A DNA stretch of 20,754 nt from JAGBWK01 sp964490275 (lineage in GTDB: Bacteria; Bacteroidota; Bacteroidia; Bacteroidales; Muribaculaceae). The notes under the pieces are model-generated. The model was not told the DNA's origin. It was given only the letters and a program-made list of their open reading frames with translations, and made no database searches. The stretch is taken from positions 1 to 20,754 of the forward strand of contig CAZBBL010000022.1 in assembly GCA_964490275.1 (NCBI GenBank), written 5' to 3'. Shown here one piece after another: positions 6,896-13,880 of this stretch (the stretch's first letter is position 1; the number at the start of each line of letters is the position of its first letter). The position numbers and the translations under genes are program-made.

Positions 6896-6971
6896 TGGAG
6901 CGGTAGACGGGGTTCGAACCCGCGACCTGCGGCTTGGGAAGCCGCCGCTCTACCAACTGAGCTACTACCGC
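6896..6971 (-). tRNA. tRNA-Gly (anticodon CCC)
   Basis: The minus strand gives a full cloverleaf: acceptor GCGGTAG/CTACCGC (6971-6965 with 6906-6900), D stem GCTC/GAGC, anticodon stem GCGGC/GCCGC around loop TTCCCAA (anticodon CCC, decoding GGG), and T arm with loop TTCGAAC. The discriminator is T and the 3' CCA is encoded (6898-6896), followed by TTTT. I see no promoter of its own; it lies downstream of tRNA-Ser(GGA) and the tandem repeats on the same strand. Confidence 0.95.
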
Positions 6972-6984
6972 ATTACCGGCCTAT

Positions 6985-7026
6985 AAAAAAACGGACACAG
7001 ACAGAATGCCGATTGGAGTCTGCCTG
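6985..7026 (-). terminator. Possible terminator between the repeat array and tRNA-Gly
   Basis: On the minus strand, CAGGCAGA (7026-7019) pairs with TCTGTCTG (7005-6998), with one G-U pair and a 13-nt loop. Seven T residues (6991-6985) come 6 nt later. The gap before the T run makes it weak. If it works, transcripts from the tRNA-Ser promoter would usually stop before tRNA-Gly. Confidence 0.35.
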
Positions 7027-7038
7027 CGCTTGACGTTT

Positions 7039-7140
7039 TATTTTTGCGGAGTGACCGAGATTCTTGCTGCGCAAGCGCCTGAAGGCGATTACGAACTCTG
7101 CTCGTTCTCATCTCGGCCGTCCTTAAAATAGGACTCCGTC
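7039..7140 (-). repeat. 102-bp tandem repeat, copy 1 (tRNA-Ser 3'-end derived)
   Basis: First full unit of a tandem repeat with a period of 102 bp. Its first 25 bp (7039-7063) equal bases 7243-7267, which contain the last 17 nt of tRNA-Ser(GGA) and 8 nt downstream. The remaining 77 bp are unrelated to the tRNA body. It differs from copy 2 at two positions, 7094 (A versus T) and 7117 (C versus T). Confidence 0.95.
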
Positions 7141-7242
7141 TATTTTTGCGGAGTGACCGAGATTCTTGCTGCGCAAGCGCCTGAAGGCGATTACGTACTC
7201 TGCTCGTTCTCATCTCGGTCGTCCTTAAAATAGGACTCCGTC
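7141..7242 (-). repeat. 102-bp tandem repeat, copy 2, adjacent to tRNA-Ser
   Basis: Second full unit, directly abutting copy 1 and the tRNA-Ser 3' flank, so the array reads unit, unit, tRNA. Internal pairing is extensive: CGGAGT (7149-7154) with ACTCCG (7235-7240), GACCGAGAT (7155-7163) with ATCTCGGTC (7212-7220), plus hairpins at 7165-7177, 7178-7189 and 7221-7236. The unit therefore looks like a branched, foldable element, not random spacer. Confidence 0.95.
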
Positions 7243-7250
7243 TATTTTTG

Positions 7251-7338
7251 CGGAGTGACCGAGATTCGAACTCGGGAAACGCTTTTGACGTTTACACGCT
7301 TTCCAGGCGTGCCTCTTCAGCCACTCGAGCACCACTCC
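7251..7338 (-). tRNA. tRNA-Ser (anticodon GGA)
   Basis: The minus strand gives acceptor GGAGTGG/TCACTCC, anticodon stem CACGC/GCGTG around loop CTGGAAA (anticodon GGA, decoding UCC and UCU), the long variable arm typical of class II tRNA-Ser, a T loop TTCGAAT, and discriminator G. CCA is not encoded: the next bases are CAAAAATA. The last 17 nt plus 8 nt of flank recur at the head of each downstream 102-bp repeat. Confidence 0.96.
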
Positions 7339-7353
7339 TTGAGTTTGCGACTA

Positions 7354-7361
7354 CAAAGGTA
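7354..7361 (-). promoter_or_regulatory. -7 box for tRNA-Ser
   Basis: On the minus strand TACCTTTG (7361-7354) matches TAnnTTTG exactly and ends 15 nt before the tRNA-Ser 5' end at 7338, leaving room for a short leader. No clear -33 TTTG lies at the expected distance. Confidence 0.55.
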
Positions 7362-7387
7362 ATAAAGTTTTTGGGATAATCTGCATC

Positions 7388-7440
7388 GGGGCTCTGATTT
7401 TTTCATAAAAAAATCAGAGCCCCCGCAATTGGGAGCTCTG
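7388..7440 (-). terminator. Terminator after the PUL operon, with an alternative hairpin
   Basis: A 16-bp perfect stem (7388-7403 with 7408-7423, loop 4 nt) carries GC-rich outer and A/T-rich inner halves. It separates the end of the glycan-binding protein gene (7477) from the tRNA-Ser promoter. A second GCTCTG at 7435-7440 can pair with the same central CAGAGC (7415-7420), giving a competing hairpin. No clear U-tract follows on the minus strand. Confidence 0.65.
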
Positions 7441-7476
7441 AAATATAGGGGGTAAATCAAAGGGGTTAAGCCCTGA

Positions 7477-9147
7477 TTATTTGTGTTCTTGAAGGATTAC
7501 GTTTGACACTTCAACTTGTGCGCCGTCGGGGTTGCCACCGAAGTCGAGCACGAGTTTAACGCCATTGATGTCGAGGCCTGCGAGGTCAACTTCTTTGAGG
7601 ACTACATCGTCGTAAGCTGTGAGTTTCACTTTGTCGGTGAAATAATATACGTCGTCGCTATCGTTTGAGGTAAGTTTGACTGTTACGCCTGCGATGTCAA
7701 CATTTGAGTTGAGGGTAAGGCGGAAGTCATACTTCTTAGCCGAAGTGGTGGCGATATTAGTTTTGAAGTGAACTTGAGCTTGCCATGTGTCGTAGGTTGC
7801 TGAGGGAAGGCTGATTGTGTAGCTTGTGCCATTGTCAGTGAAGCCGGGGTCAGCAATCTGGCTCCAATTAGGAGCATAGTAGAAGAAGTTTTCGTATGAG
7901 CAGCCATACCAGAGGTTGTCGGTTGAAGCAAACGAAACCCAATCAACGTCGGCAACTTCGTCTTCAGAAGGAAGCACAGTGCCATCATCGTTGGCGTGGT
8001 CTTTGAATACGATGTTAGAGATAGTAATCACATCACCTGCTTCGTTGCCGCCGAAGTCGAAGACAAACTTGAGGTTGGCGATGTCGAGACCTTGAACGTC
8101 TGAGAAGTAGTAGACGTAGTCTTCATAGGCGTTGAGCGTTACTTGGTCGGCGCAATAGTAGATACCGTCATCGGTGCTGTCGACGAGCTTAACCATCACG
8201 TGGGGGTGACCCAAGGTAGAATTGAGGATTACAGAGAAGTCGTAGCTGTTGGCCGACGAAGTAGAGATATTGGTCGGGATGAGCATTTGAGCTTGCCATG
8301 TATCTGAAGTGGCTTGGGGCAATGTCACGGTGTAGGTAGTGCCATCATAGGTGTAGTCGGGATCAGCGATTTGGTTCCAACCGGGAGCATACCAGAATGT
8401 GGGAGCGTCAACAGTGGCTTTAGTCCACATNNNNNNNNNNNNNNNNNNNNNNNNNNNNNNNNNNNNNNNNNNNNNNNNNNNNNNNNNNNNNNNNNNNNNN
8501 NNNNNNNNNNNNNNNNNNNNNNNNNNNNNNTTTACGTAAACCGTACCGCTTGTACCGGGGTCGTAGGTATAGTCACCACCATCGGTTGCAGTAGTTTGGG
8601 TGAAGATGAAACGGTTTTCATACAGACCTGTACCGGCTTTATCGTTGGCAGAAGCGCTCCACCAGTTGAGACCGTCAGTGCCTGATTCGCCGCAGCCAAG
8701 GTGGCCTGCTACGTCTGATGCGATTTGCCAAGTTTTGCTATCGCCGTTAGTCAAACGACGGATATAGGGGGCATAGTCAACAATAGTGTTATCAATTTGG
8801 ATATAGAGGGTTTTTGAGCCTTCGCTGACACCGTTGCGGTTACCCATACGCACTTCTACGGGGTAAACACCGGCAGTGGCGATAATGCCCGTATACTCGT
8901 TGCGTGTAGAGATATCTGTTTTGGTATCGCTGGTGTAGATAGTCCAAACGGGATAGTAGCCCTTATTGTTGAGGGTCAACGTAAATTGGTTGGTCTCTTG
9001 GTCAACGGTCACTACTGCATCGATGTCGGATGCTTGAGGAATACCGTTGGGATCAACTCCGGCATAATCGTCGGGAGAGCAAGCGGTCAAGGCCACTGCA
9101 CCAATGACGACCAACGATTTTGCTATATTTGAAAACAGCTTTTTCAT
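7477..9147 (-). CDS. Surface glycan-binding lipoprotein (PKD-like domain plus duplicated binding domains), with assembly gap
   Basis: Last gene of the PUL. A lipoprotein signal ends LTAC with Cys23, then SPDDYAG, consistent with surface export in Bacteroidetes. Next comes a PKD-like domain (about residues 35-125), then a region containing CGESGTDGLNWWSA, as in glycan-binding proteins of other PULs. After the gap two related beta-sandwich domains of about 140 residues follow. Paired segments in the two are WYAPGWNQIADP and FYYAPNWSQIADP, TWQAQMLIPTNI and TWQAQVHFKTNI, and LKFVFDFGGN and VKLVLDFGGN. They resemble CBM4/16-type folds, although I cannot assign a family. The likely role is to hold beta-glucan at the surface for GH16 and SusCD. 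Bases 8431-8530 are N, so the 556-residue length is provisional. The gene starts 18 nt after susD. Confidence 0.85.
   Translation of the reverse strand: MKKLFSNIAKSLVVIGAVALTACSPDDYAGVDPNGIPQASDIDAVVTVDQETNQFTLTLNNKGYYPVWTIYTSDTKTDISTRNEYTGIIATAGVYPVEVRMGNRNGVSEGSKTLYIQIDNTIVDYAPYIRRLTNGDSKTWQIASDVAGHLGCGESGTDGLNWWSASANDKAGTGLYENRFIFTQTTATDGGDYTYDPGTSGTVYVXXXXXXXXXXXXXXXXXXXXXXXXXXXXXXXXXXMWTKATVDAPTFWYAPGWNQIADPDYTYDGTTYTVTLPQATSDTWQAQMLIPTNISTSSANSYDFSVILNSTLGHPHVMVKLVDSTDDGIYYCADQVTLNAYEDYVYYFSDVQGLDIANLKFVFDFGGNEAGDVITISNIVFKDHANDDGTVLPSEDEVADVDWVSFASTDNLWYGCSYENFFYYAPNWSQIADPGFTDNGTSYTISLPSATYDTWQAQVHFKTNIATTSAKKYDFRLTLNSNVDIAGVTVKLTSNDSDDVYYFTDKVKLTAYDDVVLKEVDLAGLDINGVKLVLDFGGNPDGAQVEVSNVILQEHK
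8431..8530. other. Assembly gap (100 N)
   Basis: Exactly 100 N bases inside the glycan-binding protein gene, a placeholder length typical of scaffolding. The reading frame happens to continue across it, but the true length may differ. It falls at the start of the first of two similar domains, a place where internal repeats could break an assembly. Confidence 0.98.
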
Positions 9148-9165
9148 TGTGTTAGACGGTTAGAT

Positions 9166-10686
9166 TTAATAATTGTTTTGTTTGAGTGTGCCTTGAGCTT
9201 TATCGATTTCGCTCTGAGGAATGGGCAGGTATTTCTTGTTTTCAGTCCAAGAGTTGGTGCGATAGCCATATTGGTCGGGGACAAGAACAGAAGCTGCTTT
9301 GCCTGTACGGATGAGGTCCCAATAGCGTTTGCCTTCGCCGACAAATTCGAGGTGACGTTCTTCGATTACGTTGTCGATAGTAGCGGTTATGCTTGCAACA
9401 CCTGCACGTGTACGAACTTTGTCGAGATAACCTTGAGCATCGCCAGAGCCTGCGCCGCGGAGTATCAACTCAGCTGCGTTGAGCAGAGTTTCAGAGTAGC
9501 GATAGATACGGAGGTTGTTGTTCCAGTTGAGTTCTGACGAAGCTTTTTGATCGGCATTGTCGCCGGTGTGAGCGGTGTATTTCTCGAGGAACAAACCGGT
9601 GTCTTGGTAACGTTTGTTGTAGTCAACGCCTAAAGCGCCTGCGTTCCAGCAAGTAGCGTCGCGACGAACGTCGCCGGCTTCATAGCGGTCGTAGGTCTCT
9701 TGACGTACGGGGCAGAATCCCCAACCGCCATCGTGACCGTCGTTGCCTGAAGGCCAGTTGCTCGGAGCCAACAATGTAGGCAATACTGTACCGCCGGCTG
9801 CCAAAGGATTGCTCCAGTCGCGGATAGCGTTGTCGTCTTTGTAGTTTACTTCAAAGATTGATTCGCTTGTCCATTCGCCTGATTCTTTAAAGATATTGTC
9901 GTAGTCGGGGTTGAGGTCGTAGCTACCGGAGTTGATGATTTCTTTCATATACTCGAGAGCCTTAGCGTAGCGGTCGGTATCGTTTTGATACATTACGATT
10001 TCGGCATAGAGCATATAGGCCATAGCTTTGGTGACACGACCTACGTTGGTATCGGTTTCTTGCATTGGCAGTGCATCGAGAGCGATAGCACCTTCGAGGT
10101 CACTAATCATGAAGTTGTAAACTTCGTCGGCAGTGTATTGTGTGCCCAGGTAGGGAGCGCCTTGGAAGTTTTCTTCATAGTAGACTACATTACCCCAGAA
10201 TTTCCAGAGCCAGTTGTAGTAGAATACGCGGAGTACTCTTACTTGAGCTTCGTAGTATTTAGCGCTCTCTTCGCTCATGCCGGTGACGTCGTGGTTGTTG
10301 ATGTAAGAGATTACGTCGTTGCAACGTTTGATGCCCGAGTATGCATCGGTCCAAAGGCCTGCGATTACATAGTTGCCTGAGCAAGAATAGTTCATCATAT
10401 AGTGCCAGTTGGCATTATCGGTACGGTCTGAACCACCAACCCAGAGGTCATCAGCCATGATATCAGACATGATGTTGACGGGGTTGTATTCGCTCATTGC
10501 CCAGTCGGGCCAGTGCAAGGGGTCGTAAGCTGCTACGACAGCCTCTTGGATATGGGCGTCGGTGGTGAAATATTCATCGGCGGATTCCTGAGTCGGAGAT
10601 GTGACTTCAAGGAAGGAGTCAGAGCAAGAGCTTAAGCTCATTGCTGCCGCCAATATTCCTGCGCTGAAATATATTGTTTTTTTCAT
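9166..10686 (-). CDS. susD: SusD/RagB-family outer-membrane glycan-binding lipoprotein
   Basis: A 506-residue SusD homologue, normal size. The signal peptide ends in LSSC with Cys21 as the lipid site, followed by SDSFLEV, a common SusD start. The N-terminal half contains the helical TPR-like scaffold (ESADEYFTTDAHIQEAVVAAYD), and the C-terminal half has the SusD_RagB signature: YRYSETLLNAAE, then the ending EERHLEFVGEGKRYWDLIRTG and LPIPQSEIDKAQGTLKQNNY. SusD forms a lid on the SusC barrel and helps deliver oligosaccharides. It begins 20 nt after the susC stop. The symbol is given by homology only; the ligand is likely a beta-glucan from the neighbouring enzymes. Confidence 0.95.
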   Translation of the reverse strand: MKKTIYFSAGILAAAMSLSSCSDSFLEVTSPTQESADEYFTTDAHIQEAVVAAYDPLHWPDWAMSEYNPVNIMSDIMADDLWVGGSDRTDNANWHYMMNYSCSGNYVIAGLWTDAYSGIKRCNDVISYINNHDVTGMSEESAKYYEAQVRVLRVFYYNWLWKFWGNVVYYEENFQGAPYLGTQYTADEVYNFMISDLEGAIALDALPMQETDTNVGRVTKAMAYMLYAEIVMYQNDTDRYAKALEYMKEIINSGSYDLNPDYDNIFKESGEWTSESIFEVNYKDDNAIRDWSNPLAAGGTVLPTLLAPSNWPSGNDGHDGGWGFCPVRQETYDRYEAGDVRRDATCWNAGALGVDYNKRYQDTGLFLEKYTAHTGDNADQKASSELNWNNNLRIYRYSETLLNAAELILRGAGSGDAQGYLDKVRTRAGVASITATIDNVIEERHLEFVGEGKRYWDLIRTGKAASVLVPDQYGYRTNSWTENKKYLPIPQSEIDKAQGTLKQNNY

Positions 10687-10706
10687 TGTGATTGGTCTTA
10701 AATGGA

Positions 10707-13700
10707 TTAGAATTGAATGTTAAATCCTAAGCTGAATACACGGGGTTGAGGATAAACACCATAGTCGATACCGAGCGATGTACCACCTGAAGAGATTTCG
10801 GGGTCGTAGCCGTGATATTTGGTGAATGTCAAGAGGTTTTCAGCCGAGCCGTAAACGCGGAAGCTTTCAACACCGATTTTGCGTGTCAACTGGTTGGGGA
10901 AAGTGTAGCTGATGACGAGGTTTTTCAGACGCATATAGTCGCCGTCGTAAACATACAGGTCAGAAGATACCCAGTTGCGAGAGTCGCCACGTACGTAGCG
11001 AGGAATGCGGTTTGAAGTGCCTTCACCGGTCCAACGGTTGAGCATCCAAGAGGGAAGGTTTGAAGCGATAGCGTCGACACGACGAGTAGCGTCGAAGATA
11101 TCGTTGCCGATAGTGCCTTGGAACATTGCGTTCAAAGCGATGCCTTTGTATTCAACAGAGAAGTTGAAGCCATAAGTCCAGTCGGGCATACCTTTACCGA
11201 TTTTGGTACGGTCGTTGTCGTCGATTACACCGTCGCCATTGACGTCGACAAATCTTACGTCGCCGGCTACAGCGGTGTCGCCATAGAGAGCATTGTAAGC
11301 GTCGGCTTCAGCTTGGGTTTGGAAGATACCGTCGGTTTTGTAGCCATAGAAGAACGGGAAGGGTTGACCGTTTTCGGCACGTGAAATTGTACCTACGCCT
11401 TGGAATGAGTCGAGGTTGGCCCAACCTTCTTCGTTGCCATATTCAATCAGTTTGTTTTTGAGGTAAGAAATGTTACCGCCTACGCCGATGTTGAAGCCAC
11501 CGACATTGAGGGTATATTTAGCTTCCATTTCAAGACCTGAGTTTTCCATCTTACCAACGTTGCCCACAGGAACGGTTTCACCTACGTAAGAGGGAACGCT
11601 CATGCTCATCAACATACCGTCGGTTATTTTTTTGTAGTAGTCGATGGTGAAGGTGATAGAGTTGTTCAAGAAACCGAGGTCAAGACCGATATCGGTTTGT
11701 TTTGATTCCTCCCATTTGAGGTTTTTATTGGGGAGAAGTGAAGGTTTCGTACCGATGGTGACTGTTTCGTCTTTACCAAAGATAGCGTTGTTGCCGGTAG
11801 AAGCGAGAGCCAAGTAGAGGAAGTCGCCGATGTTTTCGTTACCGTTTTTACCCCAAGAGAAACGAACCTTAGCGTTGTTCCACCAATCGGGACGGCTTTG
11901 CATGAATTGTTCGTTGGTAAGGTTCCAACCCAAAGAGAATGATGGGAATGTAGCCCAGTGGTTGTTTGAACCAAAGCGAGAAGAACCATCACGACGGATA
12001 GTAGCTTGGAACATGTAGCGAGAATCGTAGTCGTAGCTTACACGGCCAAACAATGAAGCCAATTTAGCTTTAGCGTAGGGAGCGCCTGAAGATGTTTGGT
12101 CACCGTTGGCGGCTTGACCTGTCGAAGCGTCGATGTAAGGACGGTTGTAGTCGATAATATAGTTGCGTGAACCATAGAGGTAAGAACCGCGGCTCTCTTT
12201 TGCTGATTGACCCAACAAGATTGAGAAGTTGTGGAGGCCAATTTTCTTATCGTAGCTCAAGGTGTTTTCCAACTGCCAAACTGTGCTTTGGCTCTTGGTT
12301 GCGTAAGCGGTAGAGAATGTTTGGCTTGCACCTGAGCGTAGGTAGTATTCTTGAGTATAGCCGTCTGAACCATAGAATGAGAGGTCAGCGCCGTAGCTGA
12401 TACGATATTTCAAGTTGTCCCAAAGTTGGAGTTCGCCAATGAAGTTGCCTACAAATTTGTGGCTCCAGCCTTGTGCGCCGGGCAATGAAAGGTTAGCAAT
12501 AGGGTTGGCCATTTCTTGGTAGTTGCCAAACACCTCGGGGTTGGTAAGCAACAAACCGTTTGAGCCATACAAGGGCACGTAGTTGACGTTGCCTGCATAG
12601 TAGTCGATCTGTTGTTGAGCTGCATCGCCTTCGAGGTAGGGAGTCAACATAGGCGAAATTGCCAATGCCGAGCCAAGAGGCGAGCCCCAAGTAGAGTTGG
12701 TTTCAATGCTGCGGCTCTTGATGCGAGCGTAAGATGCGTTAACGGTCACCTTCATGTTGTTGAGCCATTTGCGCTGTTTGCTCTTATCGAAGAGGGTATA
12801 GACAGTGTTGCTGCGCAATGTCATACGTTCGTAGTTTGAACGGTTGAAGTTACCACCTACGATACCTTCTTGGGTGTAGTAGCCGGCCGAAAGGAAGTAG
12901 TTGACTTTGTCGTTGGCGCCACTGACACTGAGTTGATGGTTTTGAACAGGTGCATTGTCGTTGAACACGGCGCTTTGCCAATCAAAACCTTCACCATAAG
13001 AGTAAGGATCTGAGTAGGGAGCTGCCATGCCGGCATTGAGCGAACCCTCATTCATCATGATTGCATATTCGGTAGCGTTGAGCACATCGCGTTTTTTCCA
13101 AGCGCTTTGCCAACCGTAAGAGAAGTCGTAGGTAACTTTCACTTTACCTTCTTGACCACTCTTGGTTGTCACCAAGATAACACCGTTGGCTGCACGAGCA
13201 CCGTAGACAGCACCTGAGGCGGCGTCTTTCAGCACTTCGATTGACTGGATGTCGTTGGGGTTGAGGTAGTCGATACCGCCTTCGATAGGCATACCGTCAA
13301 CGATATACAGAGGGTCTGAATCGTTGATAGTGCCAATACCACGGATACGTACGCGAGCTGCGTCGCCGGGCTGGCCTGATGCTGAAGTTACGGTCACACC
13401 TGAGGTCAAACCTTTCAGCGCGTTATCTACACGCACCGGAGATGTCAGACCGAGAGTCTCGCTATCGACTGAAGAGATAGCTGCGGTCACAACGCTTTTC
13501 TTTTGAACGCCATAACCTACTACGACCAATTCGTCGAGCATTTGGGTGTCTTCACCGAGTTGAATTGTGATGTTTTGGGCTGCGCCGACAACGCTGTATT
13601 CGGCAGAACCGTAGCCAATATATGTGACTGCTAATTTGCCGCCGGTGGGCGCCGTGATGGTAAAGTTGCCATCAATGTCGGTTACGACACCTACCTTGCT

Positions 13701-13838
13701 ACCTTTGACGGTAACACTGGCCCCGATTAAGGGCTCACCATCGGATGCTGAAACTACAGTACCCGAGATTTTAACATCGTCTGCATATAGACAGATCGCT
13801 GTTAAAATAGAGACTAGGAATAACGATAATCGTCTCAT
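10707..13838 (-). CDS. susC: SusC/RagA-family TonB-dependent outer-membrane transporter
   Basis: A 1043-residue SusC homologue. I start at the ATG at 13838 (MRRLSLFLVSILTAICLYA, a good signal peptide); the in-frame extension to 13880 adds no signal features. Domains in order: carboxypeptidase-regulatory-like beta domain (ISGTVVSASDGEPLIGASV...DIDGNFTI, about residues 25-100), TonB box-like DELVVVGYGVQKK, plug domain with VRIRGIGTINDSDPLYIVDG and AASGAVYGARAANGVILVTT, then a long beta barrel ending in the outer-membrane signature FSLGFNIQF. It imports oligosaccharides across the outer membrane, powered by TonB/ExbBD, with SusD as lid. It lies 42 nt after the GH3 stop and 20 nt before susD. Confidence 0.96.
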   Translation of the reverse strand: MRRLSLFLVSILTAICLYADDVKISGTVVSASDGEPLIGASVTVKGSKVGVVTDIDGNFTITAPTGGKLAVTYIGYGSAEYSVVGAAQNITIQLGEDTQMLDELVVVGYGVQKKSVVTAAISSVDSETLGLTSPVRVDNALKGLTSGVTVTSASGQPGDAARVRIRGIGTINDSDPLYIVDGMPIEGGIDYLNPNDIQSIEVLKDAASGAVYGARAANGVILVTTKSGQEGKVKVTYDFSYGWQSAWKKRDVLNATEYAIMMNEGSLNAGMAAPYSDPYSYGEGFDWQSAVFNDNAPVQNHQLSVSGANDKVNYFLSAGYYTQEGIVGGNFNRSNYERMTLRSNTVYTLFDKSKQRKWLNNMKVTVNASYARIKSRSIETNSTWGSPLGSALAISPMLTPYLEGDAAQQQIDYYAGNVNYVPLYGSNGLLLTNPEVFGNYQEMANPIANLSLPGAQGWSHKFVGNFIGELQLWDNLKYRISYGADLSFYGSDGYTQEYYLRSGASQTFSTAYATKSQSTVWQLENTLSYDKKIGLHNFSILLGQSAKESRGSYLYGSRNYIIDYNRPYIDASTGQAANGDQTSSGAPYAKAKLASLFGRVSYDYDSRYMFQATIRRDGSSRFGSNNHWATFPSFSLGWNLTNEQFMQSRPDWWNNAKVRFSWGKNGNENIGDFLYLALASTGNNAIFGKDETVTIGTKPSLLPNKNLKWEESKQTDIGLDLGFLNNSITFTIDYYKKITDGMLMSMSVPSYVGETVPVGNVGKMENSGLEMEAKYTLNVGGFNIGVGGNISYLKNKLIEYGNEEGWANLDSFQGVGTISRAENGQPFPFFYGYKTDGIFQTQAEADAYNALYGDTAVAGDVRFVDVNGDGVIDDNDRTKIGKGMPDWTYGFNFSVEYKGIALNAMFQGTIGNDIFDATRRVDAIASNLPSWMLNRWTGEGTSNRIPRYVRGDSRNWVSSDLYVYDGDYMRLKNLVISYTFPNQLTRKIGVESFRVYGSAENLLTFTKYHGYDPEISSGGTSLGIDYGVYPQPRVFSLGFNIQF

Positions 13839-13880
13839 CGTACTTTGATTTAGGTTAATAAAAAATTTAATATTAGACAA

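Larger units (their letters stand above)
6965..7213 (-). other. Arg-rich repetitive open frame within the tandem repeats (coding doubtful)
   Basis: Because the repeat period is 102 bp (34 codons), this minus-strand frame stays in phase and encodes MRTSRVRNRLQALAQQ... twice. One 34-residue unit has nine Arg and one Lys against two Glu. The frame then runs through the putative terminator into the 5' end of tRNA-Gly, which argues against a normal gene. I list it because E. coli tyrT repeats carry a comparable basic ORF (tpr). There is no codon-level evidence of selection. Confidence 0.2.

Noticed and set aside
7039..7267. Possible CRISPR array
   Set aside because: The repeats abut directly with no unique spacers, the unit is 102 bp, and it contains a tRNA fragment; no cas gene is present.
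7039..7338. Integrated element using tRNA-Ser as an attachment site
   Set aside because: The tRNA 3'-end copies are only 102 bp apart, with no integrase or cargo between or beside them, so an integrated island is not supported. A relic or small non-autonomous element cannot be excluded.
13839..13880. Longer SusC start adding 14 residues
   Set aside because: The ATG at 13838 starts a proper signal peptide; the extension would place extra polar sequence before it and leave no gap after the GH3 stop.
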